Shown here piece after piece: positions 1 through 7,546 of a stretch of 9,066 nucleotides of DNA. The translations under genes and the position numbers were made by a program. Source of the stretch: BS750m-G57 sp964607575 (lineage in GTDB: Bacteria > Planctomycetota > Phycisphaerae > SM23-33). The first letter of the stretch is position 1; each line of letters begins with the position of its first letter. The notes beneath the pieces were generated by a model. That model ran no database searches and had not been told where the DNA came from. It saw only the letters and a program-made list of their open reading frames with translations. The stretch covers positions 1-9,066 of the forward strand of contig CAZSLS010000248.1 of NCBI GenBank assembly GCA_964607575.1. The letters run 5' to 3'.

Positions 1-3000
1 TCGGAGCCAGATTGTCTGAATTCACCGTCACGGTGAACGTATCTTCAACCCAAAGGCCCGGCGTTCCAGTGTCCGTTGCCCGGATCGTAATGTCCGCCAA
101 GCCGCTCTGGTCGGCGGCGTACGACAGCGTAAGATCAGATCCGACCAGAGATGCGGTTATCAGAGAAGAATTCGTGTTGTCCTGGACCGATAACGTCAGG
201 ATATCGCCGGTGTCCACGTCGCCAAACACCGCCGCCAAATCGAGAAGCGTGTCGGGGTCGTTCTGGTCAACAATGATGTCGGAAAGAGAAGCAACTACAG
301 TCGGAGTGTCATTAACCGAATTCACCGTCACGGTGAACGTATCTTCAACGAAGAGCCCGGGCTCGCCGGAGTCGGTCGCGCGAACGGTAATATCCGCCGA
401 ACCGTTCTGGTCCGACAGATACGACAGAGTAAGGTCCGAACCGGTTACATTCGTCGCAACCAGACCGCCGTTGGTGTTAAGCGCAACCTGGTATGTCAGC
501 GTATCGCCGAGGTCTACGTCGTCGAACACGCTCGACAGGTCGATAAGCGTATCGGGTGCGTCTTCATCGACCGCAAAGTCGGCGATGGGAGTGACGAGGG
601 TCGGGGCGTCGTTTACCGGATCGACGGTGATGGTGAACGTATCTTCGACCCAGAGGCCCGTTCCGCCCTGGTCGGTCGCGCGGACCGTGATGTCCGCCGA
701 TCCGCTCTGGTCGGGGGCGTACGACAGCGTGAGATCCGAACCGACTATGCCTGTTGTGACCAAACTGATATTGGTATTCGTCGTAACCGAGAACACAAGC
801 GTATCGCCAACGTCGATATCGCTAAAGGCGGACGAAAGATCAATTACCGTGTCGGCGACGTCTTCATTAACAATATCGTCAGCAATCGGACTGGTCACCG
901 TGGGTGCGTCATTGACCGGGTTGACCGTTACGGTGAAGTCGTCTTCGACCCAAACCCCCGCCGGGTCCATCGCCCGGACGGTAATGTCAGCCGTCCCGCT
1001 CTGGTCGGCGAAATAGGACAGCGTAAGGATATCGCCAACCATGTTTGTCGACACAAGACCCGGATTCGTATTGCCCGACACCGACAGCGTCAGCGTATCG
1101 CCCGGGTCGGGATCATCGAACGTCGCCGACAGATCAATGACCGTATCGCTCGCATCTTCGCTCACTGCGACGTCGTCAATAGGATCGACCACAATCGGGG
1201 GCTCGCTGAAAGCCGTCGCCAACCCGGGTGTCGGCGCGTCGGATCGCCAACTGGCCGCATCGCTGCCGAACGTCCCCAATTGGACGCGATGCAGTGATTC
1301 GCCATCGCCGTCCGGAGTGATCGGCCAGGGCGTAATATCGTCGTAAATGACCTGATCCTCGATCAGGTGCGGAACGTAACCGGGCTCTTCAAGCGGGGGA
1401 GAATCCGGACGCTGCAGCGTTATCCGTTGCCCGCCGTTATCGAGACCTCCCTCGTATCCGCCAGCCAGCAGAACCGAGGCGTCTATTCCGTAGTGAGACC
1501 TGAAAGCCGCAACGCGGGAGGCGTTTTCAGCCTTTGCCGGATCGAACGAGAGCACAACAATCGTATTGCCAGCCGGAAGGACAAGGCCTTCGTCGAAGTT
1601 CATATCCGCCCCGCCGCGAATACGCCAGTCAGCAAAATACTGCCCCGGAGTTTCGGGATGGGGGTTGCTCTCCCAGGACGCCAAATCGATCTCCGAGCCC
1701 GTCGGATTGAACAGTTCGATGAACTCCAGATCGCTCTCGGCATACGGTTCGACGGCGATCTTGTCGAAAGAACTGACTGCATTGTCCGTACCGACGCCGA
1801 TCGAACCGCTGTTGAGCGCCCCGATGAACTCGTGGCCCAACACGGCCGCACCATCGACAGTTAGCGTGGCGATATCGTTCTGCACGCTGAGTTTCAGATG
1901 GTAATCCATACCGACCTGAATCGTAACGTCCAGAGAGGCGTCGACGATCCACCCGCCGGAGTTGCGATGTCCCATCCGCCATTGGGCTCCGCTGACGGAG
2001 GCTCCGGCGAACTTGAAGTTCGTCGGGCTCTGGTAGTCGAATATCAGCATCGCGTTGGAGGCGTAACCGCCCGCCGCGGCGGCGGCGTTGATCTCGGCTT
2101 CCAGGACGTAATCGATCGGAAGGGCCTCGGGAAGATCGATCGTCGCGACAGTATCGTCGCCGATCGAATCGGGCGTAACACCGTAACGCCCCGCCGTTAC
2201 GCTCCACACCCCCGCAACTTCGGTAAACCGCTCCGATCCGCCGGTGGTGAAGTTCTCGTGGAAGATACCGGGATAGTACATCACCTCGCTGATTATCACA
2301 GGACCGATGCGCGGAGAGCTGTTGGAACCGTCGAGCGTAACCGATGTCATCGGATACAAATCGCCGACAGTATCGGGCCAGCGCCCGAACGACTCTCCAT
2401 TGGCCGCCCCGCCGAACGAGACGTGGTCGACAAAGTGCGTAAGCTTCGACCCGTTGGCCTTCATCAACCACACATCATCGCCGTGCGCTCCGTCCAAAGC
2501 GAAATCCAGCGGACCTACCCCGCCGAAGTCATTTTCGTCAAAGACCAGATACTCACCGGAGCCGATAGTCGTGCCCGCGGGAATCTGATACTTCATGTAG
2601 TCTCCGTTATTCGGATTCCACGACCAGCCCCACGTATCGCTGATGTACCATCCGCTGAGATCGACAGTCCCGCCGGTGGTGTTGTACAATTCAATCGAGT
2701 CGACATCCGGAAGATCGGTGTGACTCAGAACCTCATTTACGATCACTCCCAGCGCATCTTCGCTCACAGCCCCGGGCGTACCGCCGTATGCAATGCTCGA
2801 CGTCCAGTTGTCAGAATCGTTGTAATCCCCCGCCGGATCGATTATCTCCAGCGCAGCGCCCTTTCCGTCAGCCCTGCCAGGCCAACCGCCGGTGTCGTTG
2901 AAACGGAAGTTCTGAATCTCGGCGCCGAGGATGTCGGTCAGCGCGATCCCCTCGCCGGTGTTGGACAGATGAGGAGCCTGATACCCAAGACCGTACTGGC

Positions 3001-6000
3001 CGAGGATTGTAATACCCGCACCGTATCGCGTCGTAAAGGCCGACTGGTTGGCGACAACAACCGCCCTTCCGCCGGCCGGAAGAGTCGCATCACCGTCAAA
3101 CTCGAACTCGAACCCGTTAACGAACTGCACGCCTCCCAACGCTATGGTCGAAGCGCTCGTGTTCATTATCTCGACGAACTCAAAATCCTCGCTGGTGAAG
3201 GACGAATCGGCCGCCAATTCACCCGGCGTGGGATCCTGGGGATTGTAGTGTATCTCCGTGATCGCCAGATTACTCGCATCGGCCGGAACGTCCGTCACAA
3301 GCACAAGCTCCGACGGGGCGCCCCACTGCAGGTGCGTGAAACCGCGATAGGCGGGCGTCGCGCCCGCATCGTAAACGCGGGCGATGATCTTCGTGTTGTC
3401 GTTGATCGTGATCGGGGTTCCGTCGTAGAGCTGCCCTTGTATTCCACCGCCCACGTCGCGCGGATCCGTACCGTCGGTTGTGTAGTAGACATCCCCTACC
3501 GCCGGGAGATTCGTGAACGTTACGGTCGTACCGGCGGGGACCTGTCCGTTGCCGACAGAAAACTCAGCCAACGGGCGGAACTGCTTGTCGATCCAGGGCA
3601 TTCGTCCGATTGGATCGGTCGGAATCGATTGTTCGTACGTAAACCACTCCTGCAGGCGGAGTATCTCACCGTCCTGCCAGTTATTGGGGTAGGTCTTTCC
3701 AAAGTCGCTCAGCGTATTGGCTCCGCCGAACGACTTAGGCCACTTGGCTGCGTTCCGGACCTGCGCCTCGGTGATCTCGTCGGCCATCGACCCGATGACA
3801 TTGACGATGTTAGCGCTGCTGAGAACATCCCTCCGCAATTCGAACCAGCGATCGATCCACACCTGACAGAATTCCGGGTCCTGGAACATCCGGTTCCACC
3901 AACCGTACTGGAAGAAGAACGCGGTGTCGTTGGGCGGGTCCCACTCTTTGGGATCGCCCGCACGGATATAGCTGACGTCCTGCGACGGAGCCATTGTGCG
4001 GTCGAAATCCCATACCGGGCCGAACGCCAGCTTGCCCTCTCGCGGTTTATACATGTACGTGCTGAGGCGCAGGGCGTCGGGGTTCTTGGTGATTACGTTG
4101 AGAATATGATGGTCGATCGACGCTGCGATGTCGAAATATTCGGAGTAATGCAGACCGGTCGAGGAATTGGTGAAGTTTCCGGCGTTTATCGCGGTGCGGT
4201 ACTCATTGAGGTAGTTCTTGATCCAGCTTTCCTGGGAGTCATACGCCGGGGTCTCCATGACGTCTTCTTTAGGATACACCCATTTCAAGCTCTGCCCGCC
4301 CGCGCTGAATCCGCTGTCGCCGGGGTCGGCCCGGTCGATCTTGAGAATGTATCCGCCGGAGACATCCGGAGGCGTGTCGTCGGTCGGTTCGAGTTCTTCG
4401 ACGTCCACGCGATCGGACCCGCGCTTGATCTTCTCCATTAGGACATAAACCCCACGGTAATCCGAGGAGTACGACAGCGTCCCGCCGCCCGTGTTGGCGA
4501 ACAATTCGACGAATCGCGTTCGCACCGCGTATACGTCCATCTCGTTGCTCAACTGGTGGATCAGCGAGTTCCGAACCATGGCGCGGTCGAAGCTGAACGG
4601 TGCAAAAAGGACCCAGTCCGATTCGGCGGGCATGCCGAGCGGAGAAAAGTCAACATCGTCGTTCACTTCCTCGCCCCATCCCTCGATCGAATAGTGCGCC
4701 TTGGACTGCCCGCCCGTGCTGGAACCGCGACGTTTCCACCCGAGCCTGGTGTCCAACTCATGACCGCCGGTAAGGACCGTCCTGCCGTCTATACCGGGCT
4801 CGAAGATGGACATGTAGGCGGCCTGCTTGCTGTTGGACGGAACGCTGCCTGCGCCGAAGTTCTCGATCACGATCAGGGGAAGATCGGAGCTGAAGTTGTG
4901 CAGATCTGAGGCGAGTTCGATATAGGTTTCGCTATTGACCGCCCCCGGAGCCTGGCCGGGCTCGTACGCCCTGGCGCGAACCTGTGTGGTGTTGCTTATC
5001 GTAAGCGGGCCGGTGTACTCGGTGGACAACTCGCTGGGAACCGTACCGTTGAGCGTGTAGTAGATCGTCGCGCCGGACGAGCCCGTGCTCAGGGACAGGC
5101 TGAACGATGTCTCGGTGAACGCACCGCCAAACCGCGAGAATTCGACATCCCCCGCCGGAGCGCCAATCGTCGGATCGCTAACCGCACCGGGAGTAGGATT
5201 GCCGAAATATCGCGGATCGGAAATATTGGTGGTCGCCGTCAACTGCGGCTGGAGCAGGAAATCATCGTCGGCCGCATCGACATTCAAACCGTGAATCGCC
5301 AGCACGTTCGTCCCAACGTGGAGCAGACCCATGAAGGCGGTTACGTCAATTTCCTCGTACACAACAGCCTGCAGATCGGGATTCGCCGCAGTCGCCGCCG
5401 AATCGGTCGCCAATGTGACCGGCGCGTTCCTTGAGGCGATCTCGGTTCCGTTCAGATACGCGACAAATCCGTCGTCGTATTTCATCTTGAGCGACAGGCC
5501 TTCGTAGCCTGTCAGATCAAGGACCTCAAAATCGATGCGAGTCCAGATCGACGCGTTGGCGCCGGTGTCCTTCATCTGGGCTTCAACGTTAGTTTCTATG
5601 ATCGCCTCGAAATCATCCTGCTCGTTGGAGAAACCGACTCCCAGCAGATTGGGCACGGTCACGCCGAACGGAACGGTCAGGTTCGGGTTCTGCACGCCGG
5701 GAGTGGGGCTGTTGTTCCGTCGAAAATCATCGGCTGAATCGGTGTCGAAATTCCCGCTGCGAACCATAACCTCGCGCGGTCCGAACACAGCGCTGAACGA
5801 TACGTCGTCAACGGCCAGCGGATTGTCCGAAACGCTGTTGTCGTTCACATCGTGCCACGTGATGTAAAACGTCTCGCCGTGCGCTATCTGGGTCGGCGGC
5901 GCGTAGCTTGTGCTGATGATCTGGCGATTGGCCGGGTCGTTTCCATCCAGGGGGCTGCCCGCCCCGGTCTGTTGCGGACCGGTGAAATCAAACGTCGAAC

Positions 6001-7501
6001 CCATGGATACAAAGCCCGATCCGGGGTCCGTGCTGAACCAGACGGTAAGCTGTTGCGGAGGGTCGCCCGCGTCACCGTCCCAGTCGCGCCACTGCTCGCC
6101 CGTATACCCGAGCGTGAACGATTCGATCGCCGAACCGGTGTCGTTGGTTATCTCCAGCTGCAGCGCCCGATCGCCGGTGCCCGTGGTCGCCATATGCCCA
6201 ATCGCGCGGTCTGAGTCCCCGTTCGTTCCATAATTGTAACTGCGTCCCTTGCTGGTCGACGAACCGTTGTCGACGTAAAGCGCCTCGTCATTAGGTTGGC
6301 TGCCGGGCGGTTGCCGGTTCTGCGTGCTGGCGTATTTGCCCGCGGTCCATCCGGTCGGGGGTGTAGTACCGGCCGATCCAATCGAGTCGAAATCTTCGTC
6401 GTACGTCCCGCCGGAGTAGTTGATCCCGGCTCCTCCGCCTCCCCCGCCCGAGCCCGCGCCGCCTCCGGCTCCGGGTTCGGCTCCGTCACCGGTCCATTCG
6501 TCGCCCGGGACTATGCCCGTAAAGGCGCCGTAATCGACGCTCATGCCCGCGATCTCAGCGGCGGTGTATCCCCAGGGAGCAAAATCAACAACCTGCCCGA
6601 GATTATCGATAATCATCGCCCAACCGGGCCCGTCCAGCTCCCAGGCGATATCGCTTCCCCAGGTCGTGTCGTCGCGATGGAGCACATTGCCCGTGCCTAT
6701 TGTCCCCGTCAGGTTCCAGGCTACGCTGTTGACTCCGCTGACGCCTCCGGTCGGATCGTTGACCAGCACCATCCACCCGGTAACGTCGACCGGATCGTGC
6801 CCGGCGTTTTGTATTTCGACGTAATCGGTGTCGCCGGTGTTGATCTCGGTGACCAAAACCGTCTCAGCCCCATAATAAGTGTCCACAGACCAGGACGAAT
6901 CATCAAAACCCTCCGCCGTCCATCCTCCGCCAGGCGCCGGCAGCAGCGGTGCGTCGCCGGGTGTCGGAATGCGATAGGTGAAACTCTGCCCCGCGTCAAC
7001 AAGCGTGTTCCACGTACCGCCGATATGGAAGCCGTACGAGACATCCGCAACCTGCGCCGGGTAATCGATATAAGAGTGGATAATCGTCACACCGTCGGTG
7101 TCCACCAGAAGAACATCTTCGGTTTCCTTGCTCAACGTGAAATTGGTGTGATAGTACTGTCCGTCCCAATAGGGGTAATCAGAGTTATCTTGTCCGGAGG
7201 CGAAGATCACCAGATAGTCATTCCCCCCCGGATCGCCAGCCGCAGCCAGCGTGATGTTGGGGATCGGCCACTTGTCCAGATTGCCCGTATTGTCGCTCAG
7301 AAACAGCCCGTTGAGACTGACGGGCGAAGAGGTCGGATTGTACAACTCGATCCAGTCTGAAGAGTTACCGTCGCCATCCAGGATCGTATCGTCATTGGAG
7401 GCCATGAACTCCGAGATTACAACCGATCCGCTGAGAAGCAGGCGCGGTTCGAGCGGTTCAAGAAACGGTATTTCGTTACGGTTAATTGCAGAACGGCTCA
7501 T
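1..7501 (-). CDS. Giant LEPR-XLL / lamin-tail / CotH kinase / cadherin-repeat secreted protein (3' end outside window)
   Basis: I do not recognise a named gene. The frame is open from ATG at 7501 to the left edge, giving 2,500 residues without a stop, so the C-terminus is missing. The start is well fixed: an in-frame TAG lies four codons upstream, and an AGAGAGG site precedes the ATG. Domain order by residue: LEPR-XLL 17-25; LTD1 26-178; LTD2 212-340; Gly-rich linker about 340-360; beta-sandwich 362-572; jelly-roll 619-757; chitobiase-C-like 780-850; CotH kinase 875-1230; second chitobiase-C-like 1310-1392; LTD3 1412-1580; LTD4 1586-1725; LTD5 1734-2092 with an inserted lectin domain at 1745-1920; cadherin-like repeats 2102-2499. 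It is rich in Asp, Asn, Gly and Thr, and my hand translation shows only one cysteine (C1212). This suits a calcium-stabilised extracellular protein. There is no classical hydrophobic signal peptide. The likely role is a cell-surface or secreted scaffold carrying a CotH-type kinase; substrate unknown. Confidence 0.93.
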   Translation of the reverse strand, partial: MSRSAINRNEIPFLEPLEPRLLLSGSVVISEFMASNDDTILDGDGNSSDWIELYNPTSSPVSLNGLFLSDNTGNLDKWPIPNITLAAAGDPGGNDYLVIFASGQDNSDYPYWDGQYYHTNFTLSKETEDVLLVDTDGVTIIHSYIDYPAQVADVSYGFHIGGTWNTLVDAGQSFTYRIPTPGDAPLLPAPGGGWTAEGFDDSSWSVDTYYGAETVLVTEINTGDTDYVEIQNAGHDPVDVTGWMVLVNDPTGGVSGVNSVAWNLTGTIGTGNVLHRDDTTWGSDIAWELDGPGWAMIIDNLGQVVDFAPWGYTAAEIAGMSVDYGAFTGIVPGDEWTGDGAEPGAGGGAGSGGGGGGAGINYSGGTYDEDFDSIGSAGTTPPTGWTAGKYASTQNRQPPGSQPNDEALYVDNGSSTSKGRSYNYGTNGDSDRAIGHMATTGTGDRALQLEITNDTGSAIESFTLGYTGEQWRDWDGDAGDPPQQLTVWFSTDPGSGFVSMGSTFDFTGPQQTGAGSPLDGNDPANRQIISTSYAPPTQIAHGETFYITWHDVNDNSVSDNPLAVDDVSFSAVFGPREVMVRSGNFDTDSADDFRRNNSPTPGVQNPNLTVPFGVTVPNLLGVGFSNEQDDFEAIIETNVEAQMKDTGANASIWTRIDFEVLDLTGYEGLSLKMKYDDGFVAYLNGTEIASRNAPVTLATDSAATAANPDLQAVVYEEIDVTAFMGLLHVGTNVLAIHGLNVDAADDDFLLQPQLTATTNISDPRYFGNPTPGAVSDPTIGAPAGDVEFSRFGGAFTETSFSLSLSTGSSGATIYYTLNGTVPSELSTEYTGPLTISNTTQVRARAYEPGQAPGAVNSETYIELASDLHNFSSDLPLIVIENFGAGSVPSNSKQAAYMSIFEPGIDGRTVLTGGHELDTRLGWKRRGSSTGGQSKAHYSIEGWGEEVNDDVDFSPLGMPAESDWVLFAPFSFDRAMVRNSLIHQLSNEMDVYAVRTRFVELFANTGGGTLSYSSDYRGVYVLMEKIKRGSDRVDVEELEPTDDTPPDVSGGYILKIDRADPGDSGFSAGGQSLKWVYPKEDVMETPAYDSQESWIKNYLNEYRTAINAGNFTNSSTGLHYSEYFDIAASIDHHILNVITKNPDALRLSTYMYKPREGKLAFGPVWDFDRTMAPSQDVSYIRAGDPKEWDPPNDTAFFFQYGWWNRMFQDPEFCQVWIDRWFELRRDVLSSANIVNVIGSMADEITEAQVRNAAKWPKSFGGANTLSDFGKTYPNNWQDGEILRLQEWFTYEQSIPTDPIGRMPWIDKQFRPLAEFSVGNGQVPAGTTVTFTNLPAVGDVYYTTDGTDPRDVGGGIQGQLYDGTPITINDNTKIIARVYDAGATPAYRGFTHLQWGAPSELVLVTDVPADASNLAITEIHYNPQDPTPGELAADSSFTSEDFEFVEIMNTSASTIALGGVQFVNGFEFEFDGDATLPAGGRAVVVANQSAFTTRYGAGITILGQYGLGYQAPHLSNTGEGIALTDILGAEIQNFRFNDTGGWPGRADGKGAALEIIDPAGDYNDSDNWTSSIAYGGTPGAVSEDALGVIVNEVLSHTDLPDVDSIELYNTTGGTVDLSGWYISDTWGWSWNPNNGDYMKYQIPAGTTIGSGEYLVFDENDFGGVGPLDFALDGAHGDDVWLMKANGSKLTHFVDHVSFGGAANGESFGRWPDTVGDLYPMTSVTLDGSNSSPRIGPVIISEVMYYPGIFHENFTTGGSERFTEVAGVWSVTAGRYGVTPDSIGDDTVATIDLPEALPIDYVLEAEINAAAAAGGYASNAMLIFDYQSPTNFKFAGASVSGAQWRMGHRNSGGWIVDASLDVTIQVGMDYHLKLSVQNDIATLTVDGAAVLGHEFIGALNSGSIGVGTDNAVSSFDKIAVEPYAESDLEFIELFNPTGSEIDLASWESNPHPETPGQYFADWRIRGGADMNFDEGLVLPAGNTIVVLSFDPAKAENASRVAAFRSHYGIDASVLLAGGYEGGLDNGGQRITLQRPDSPPLEEPGYVPHLIEDQVIYDDITPWPITPDGDGESLHRVQLGTFGSDAASWRSDAPTPGLATAFSEPPIVVDPIDDVAVSEDASDTVIDLSATFDDPDPGDTLTLSVSGNTNPGLVSTNMVGDILTLSYFADQSGTADITVRAMDPAGVWVEDDFTVTVNPVNDAPTVTSPIADDIVNEDVADTVIDLSSAFSDIDVGDTLVFSVTTNTNISLVTTGIVGSDLTLSYAPDQSGSADITVRATDQGGTGLWVEDTFTITVDPVNDAPTLVTPIADFAVDEDAPDTLIDLSSVFDDVDLGDTLTYQVALNTNGGLVATNVTGSDLTLSYLSDQNGSADITVRATDSGEPGLFVEDTFTVTVNSVNDTPTVVASLSDIIVDQNDPDTLLDLAAVFGDVDTGDILTLSVQDNTNSSLITASLVGSDLTLSYAADQSGLADITIRATDTGTPGLWVEDTFTVTVNSDNLAP
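5..1198 (-). repeat. Four tandem cadherin-like repeats with a 300-bp period
   Basis: In reading order the repeats are R1 1198-905 (98 residues), R2 904-605, R3 604-305 and R4 304-5 (100 residues each). Shared motifs are 'V-ED--DT-IDLS--F-D-D-GD-L', 'NTN--LV', 'VG--LTLSY--DQSG-ADITVRA-D' and 'WVEDTFTVTVN-VNDAPT'. The conserved stretch ttcaccgtcacggtgaacgt (plus strand) starts at 21 and recurs exactly at 321; diverged copies sit at 621 and 921. The Asp-rich loops suggest calcium binding between domains. R1 lacks two residues before WVED. The array reaches the window edge and may continue. Confidence 0.92.
1226..2302 (-). other. Lamin-tail domain 5, split by an inserted lectin-like domain
   Basis: The first strand is residues 1734-1744 (PVIISEVMYYP). 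The expected continuation, DLEFIELFNPTGSEIDLASW, appears only at residue 1924, about 180 residues later. The rest of the domain (VLPAGNTIVVLSF, GESLHRV, APTPGLA) runs to about 2092. In ordinary LTDs the loop between these two parts is only some 5-25 residues, so an intact domain seems to have been inserted into it. Confidence 0.8.
1742..2269 (-). other. Concanavalin-like / LamG-like lectin domain inserted in LTD5
   Basis: Residues 1745-1920 begin IFHENFTTGGSERFTEVAG, then VWSVTAGRYGVTP, AMLIFDYQSPTNFKFAG, MGHRNSGGWIVDAS, YHLKLSVQNDIATLTVDGAA and SIGVGTDNAVSSFDKIAV. This 'DF ... W-V-GRY-VTP ... LIFDYQSPT-FKFAG ... VDG ... G-GTDN' pattern is a laminin-G-like jelly-roll common in cadherin/VCBS-rich bacterial surface proteins. 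Its probable role is carbohydrate or ligand binding. Confidence 0.8.
2327..2746 (-). other. Lamin-tail domain 4 (LTD4)
   Basis: Residues 1586-1725 contain VIVNEVLSHTDLPDVDSIEL, then YNTTGGTVDLSGWYISD, IPAGTTIGSGEYLVFDEND and NGESFGRWPD. This is the standard LTD order. It starts about six residues after LTD3 ends, so LTD3, 4 and 5 are a tandem run. Confidence 0.9.
2762..3268 (-). other. Lamin-tail domain 3 (LTD3)
   Basis: Residues 1412-1580 open with LAITEIHYNPQDPTPGE, a near-perfect LTD first strand and loop. FEFVEIMNTSASTIALGG follows, then LPAGGRAVVVANQSAF and a closing YGGTPGAVS. It is one of the clearest LTD matches in the protein. Confidence 0.9.
3326..3574 (-). other. Chitobiase C-terminal-like domain 2
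   Basis: Residues about 1310-1392 contain AEFSVGNGQVPAGTTVTF, VYYTTDGTDPRDVGG, TPITINDNTKIIARVYD and GATPAYRG. It is the same Ig-like pattern as the copy before the CotH domain, so the kinase domain is flanked on both sides by this module. Confidence 0.8.
3812..4879 (-). other. CotH kinase domain
   Basis: Residues 875-1230. Visible family landmarks in order: PLIVIENFG (875 onward); RLGWKRRGSSTGGQSKAHY (919-937), the RG-SS-K segment; FDRAMVRNSLIHQLSNEM; YRGVYVLMEKIKRGSDRV; GGYILKIDR; NPDALRLSTYMYKP (D1142); and GPVWDFDRTMAP (D1165, D1167). The final 'WDxD' and the Asp 23 residues before it are the likely metal/ATP-binding positions; from memory, the two active-site aspartates of Bacillus CotH occupy equivalent places. 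CotH proteins are atypical kinases that phosphorylate coat or secreted proteins. All landmarks appear intact, so activity is plausible, but the substrate is unknown. Confidence 0.9.
4950..5164 (-). other. Chitobiase/beta-hexosaminidase C-terminal-like domain 1
   Basis: Residues about 780-850 contain GATIYYTLNGTVPSE, YTGPLTISNTTQVRARAYE and APGAVNSETYI. This is the pattern of chitobiase C-terminal-like Ig folds: 'IYYTLDGT-P', then 'ltis-tt-vrAra'. It is non-catalytic and lies directly before the CotH domain. Confidence 0.8.
5231..5647 (-). other. Jelly-roll (galactose-binding-like) domain next to CotH
   Basis: Residues 619-757 include NVEAQMKDTGANASIWTRI, the core LKMKYDDGFVAYLNGTEIA, and NVLAIHGLNVDAADDDFLL. 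This is the characteristic beta-jelly-roll seen upstream of CotH domains in planctomycete proteins. It ends with a NPTPGAV linker. Its usual N-terminal lead-in is not directly upstream but about 410 residues earlier. Confidence 0.75.
5786..6418 (-). other. Beta-sandwich domain, unnamed
   Basis: Residues 362-572 start TYDEDFDSIGSAG and contain ALQLEITNDTG, FTLGYTGEQWRDW, LTVWFSTDPGSGF and a closing LAVDDVSFSA. This 'FTLxYTGEQWR ... xVDDVSF' pattern is common beside LTDs in large secreted bacterial proteins. I cannot assign a family name with confidence; a carbohydrate-binding-like beta-sandwich is the best guess. Confidence 0.6.
6482..6868 (-). other. Lamin-tail domain 2 (LTD2)
   Basis: Residues 212-340 read AETVLVTEINTGDTDYVEIQNAG at the start (strand 1 and the 'D-VEI-N' motif), followed by PVDVTGWMVLV. 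It is divergent but has the LTD pattern. It falls between a jelly-roll lead-in (194-210) and the jelly-roll body (619 onward), so it may be part of an inserted segment. A Gly-rich linker follows at about 6425-6480. Confidence 0.7.
6968..7426 (-). other. Lamin-tail domain 1 (LTD1)
   Basis: Residues 26-178 begin with VVISEFMASND and continue with DWIELYNPTSSPVSLNG, the standard LTD opening: a first strand, then 'D-IEL-N-T'. They end with YRIPTPG, the usual LTD closing motif. LTDs are small Ig-like beta domains of bacterial secreted proteins; they are structural or binding modules, not catalytic. Confidence 0.85.
7427..7453 (-). other. LEPR-XLL sorting motif of the giant protein
   Basis: Residues 17-25 read LEPRLLLSG, preceded by a short polar N-terminus (MSRSAINRNEIPFLEP). 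This matches the LEPR-XLL N-terminal motif found on many large planctomycete surface or secreted proteins. It sits where a signal peptide would be, but no long hydrophobic stretch is present. The export role is inferred from the family's distribution. Confidence 0.88.
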
Positions 7502-7513
7502 AGAACACAACTA

Positions 7514-7520
7514 CCTCTCT
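7514..7520 (-). promoter_or_regulatory. Ribosome binding site of the giant gene
   Basis: AGAGAGG lies 12 nt upstream of the ATG at 7501, a rather long spacing. It supports the ATG over the in-frame TTG at 7510, which would be only 3 nt from the site. Confidence 0.5.
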
Positions 7521-7546
7521 TACAAGCAGGAAACAAGAGCATCCAA

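Noticed and set aside
1..1200. DNA-level tandem repeat, satellite or CRISPR-like array from the 300-bp spacing.
   Set aside because: Copies differ at many positions while the encoded protein motifs stay conserved; the period equals one protein domain, and there are no short identical repeats with unique spacers.
12..1346. Plus-strand open frames of 334 and 101 codons with an internal ~100-residue periodicity.
   Set aside because: The periodicity is the mirror of the cadherin-like repeats on the minus strand; these are shadow frames.
1629..2471. A 280-codon minus-strand frame rich in Arg.
   Set aside because: It overlaps the giant gene in another frame, and its composition (Arg/Gly-rich, no domain) is typical of an out-of-frame reading of GC-rich DNA.
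1898..4441. An 847-codon open frame on the plus strand, the longest closed frame in the window.
   Set aside because: It is antisense to the LTD/CotH part of the giant gene, has an Arg/Val/Ile/Asp-rich composition with no recognisable domain, and no ribosome binding site. The opposite strand shows continuous, well-matched protein families.
6425..6480. Short C/G-rich low-complexity run that could be a structural or regulatory DNA element.
   Set aside because: It encodes an in-frame Gly/Ala/Ser linker between LTD2 and the next beta domain, which explains the composition.
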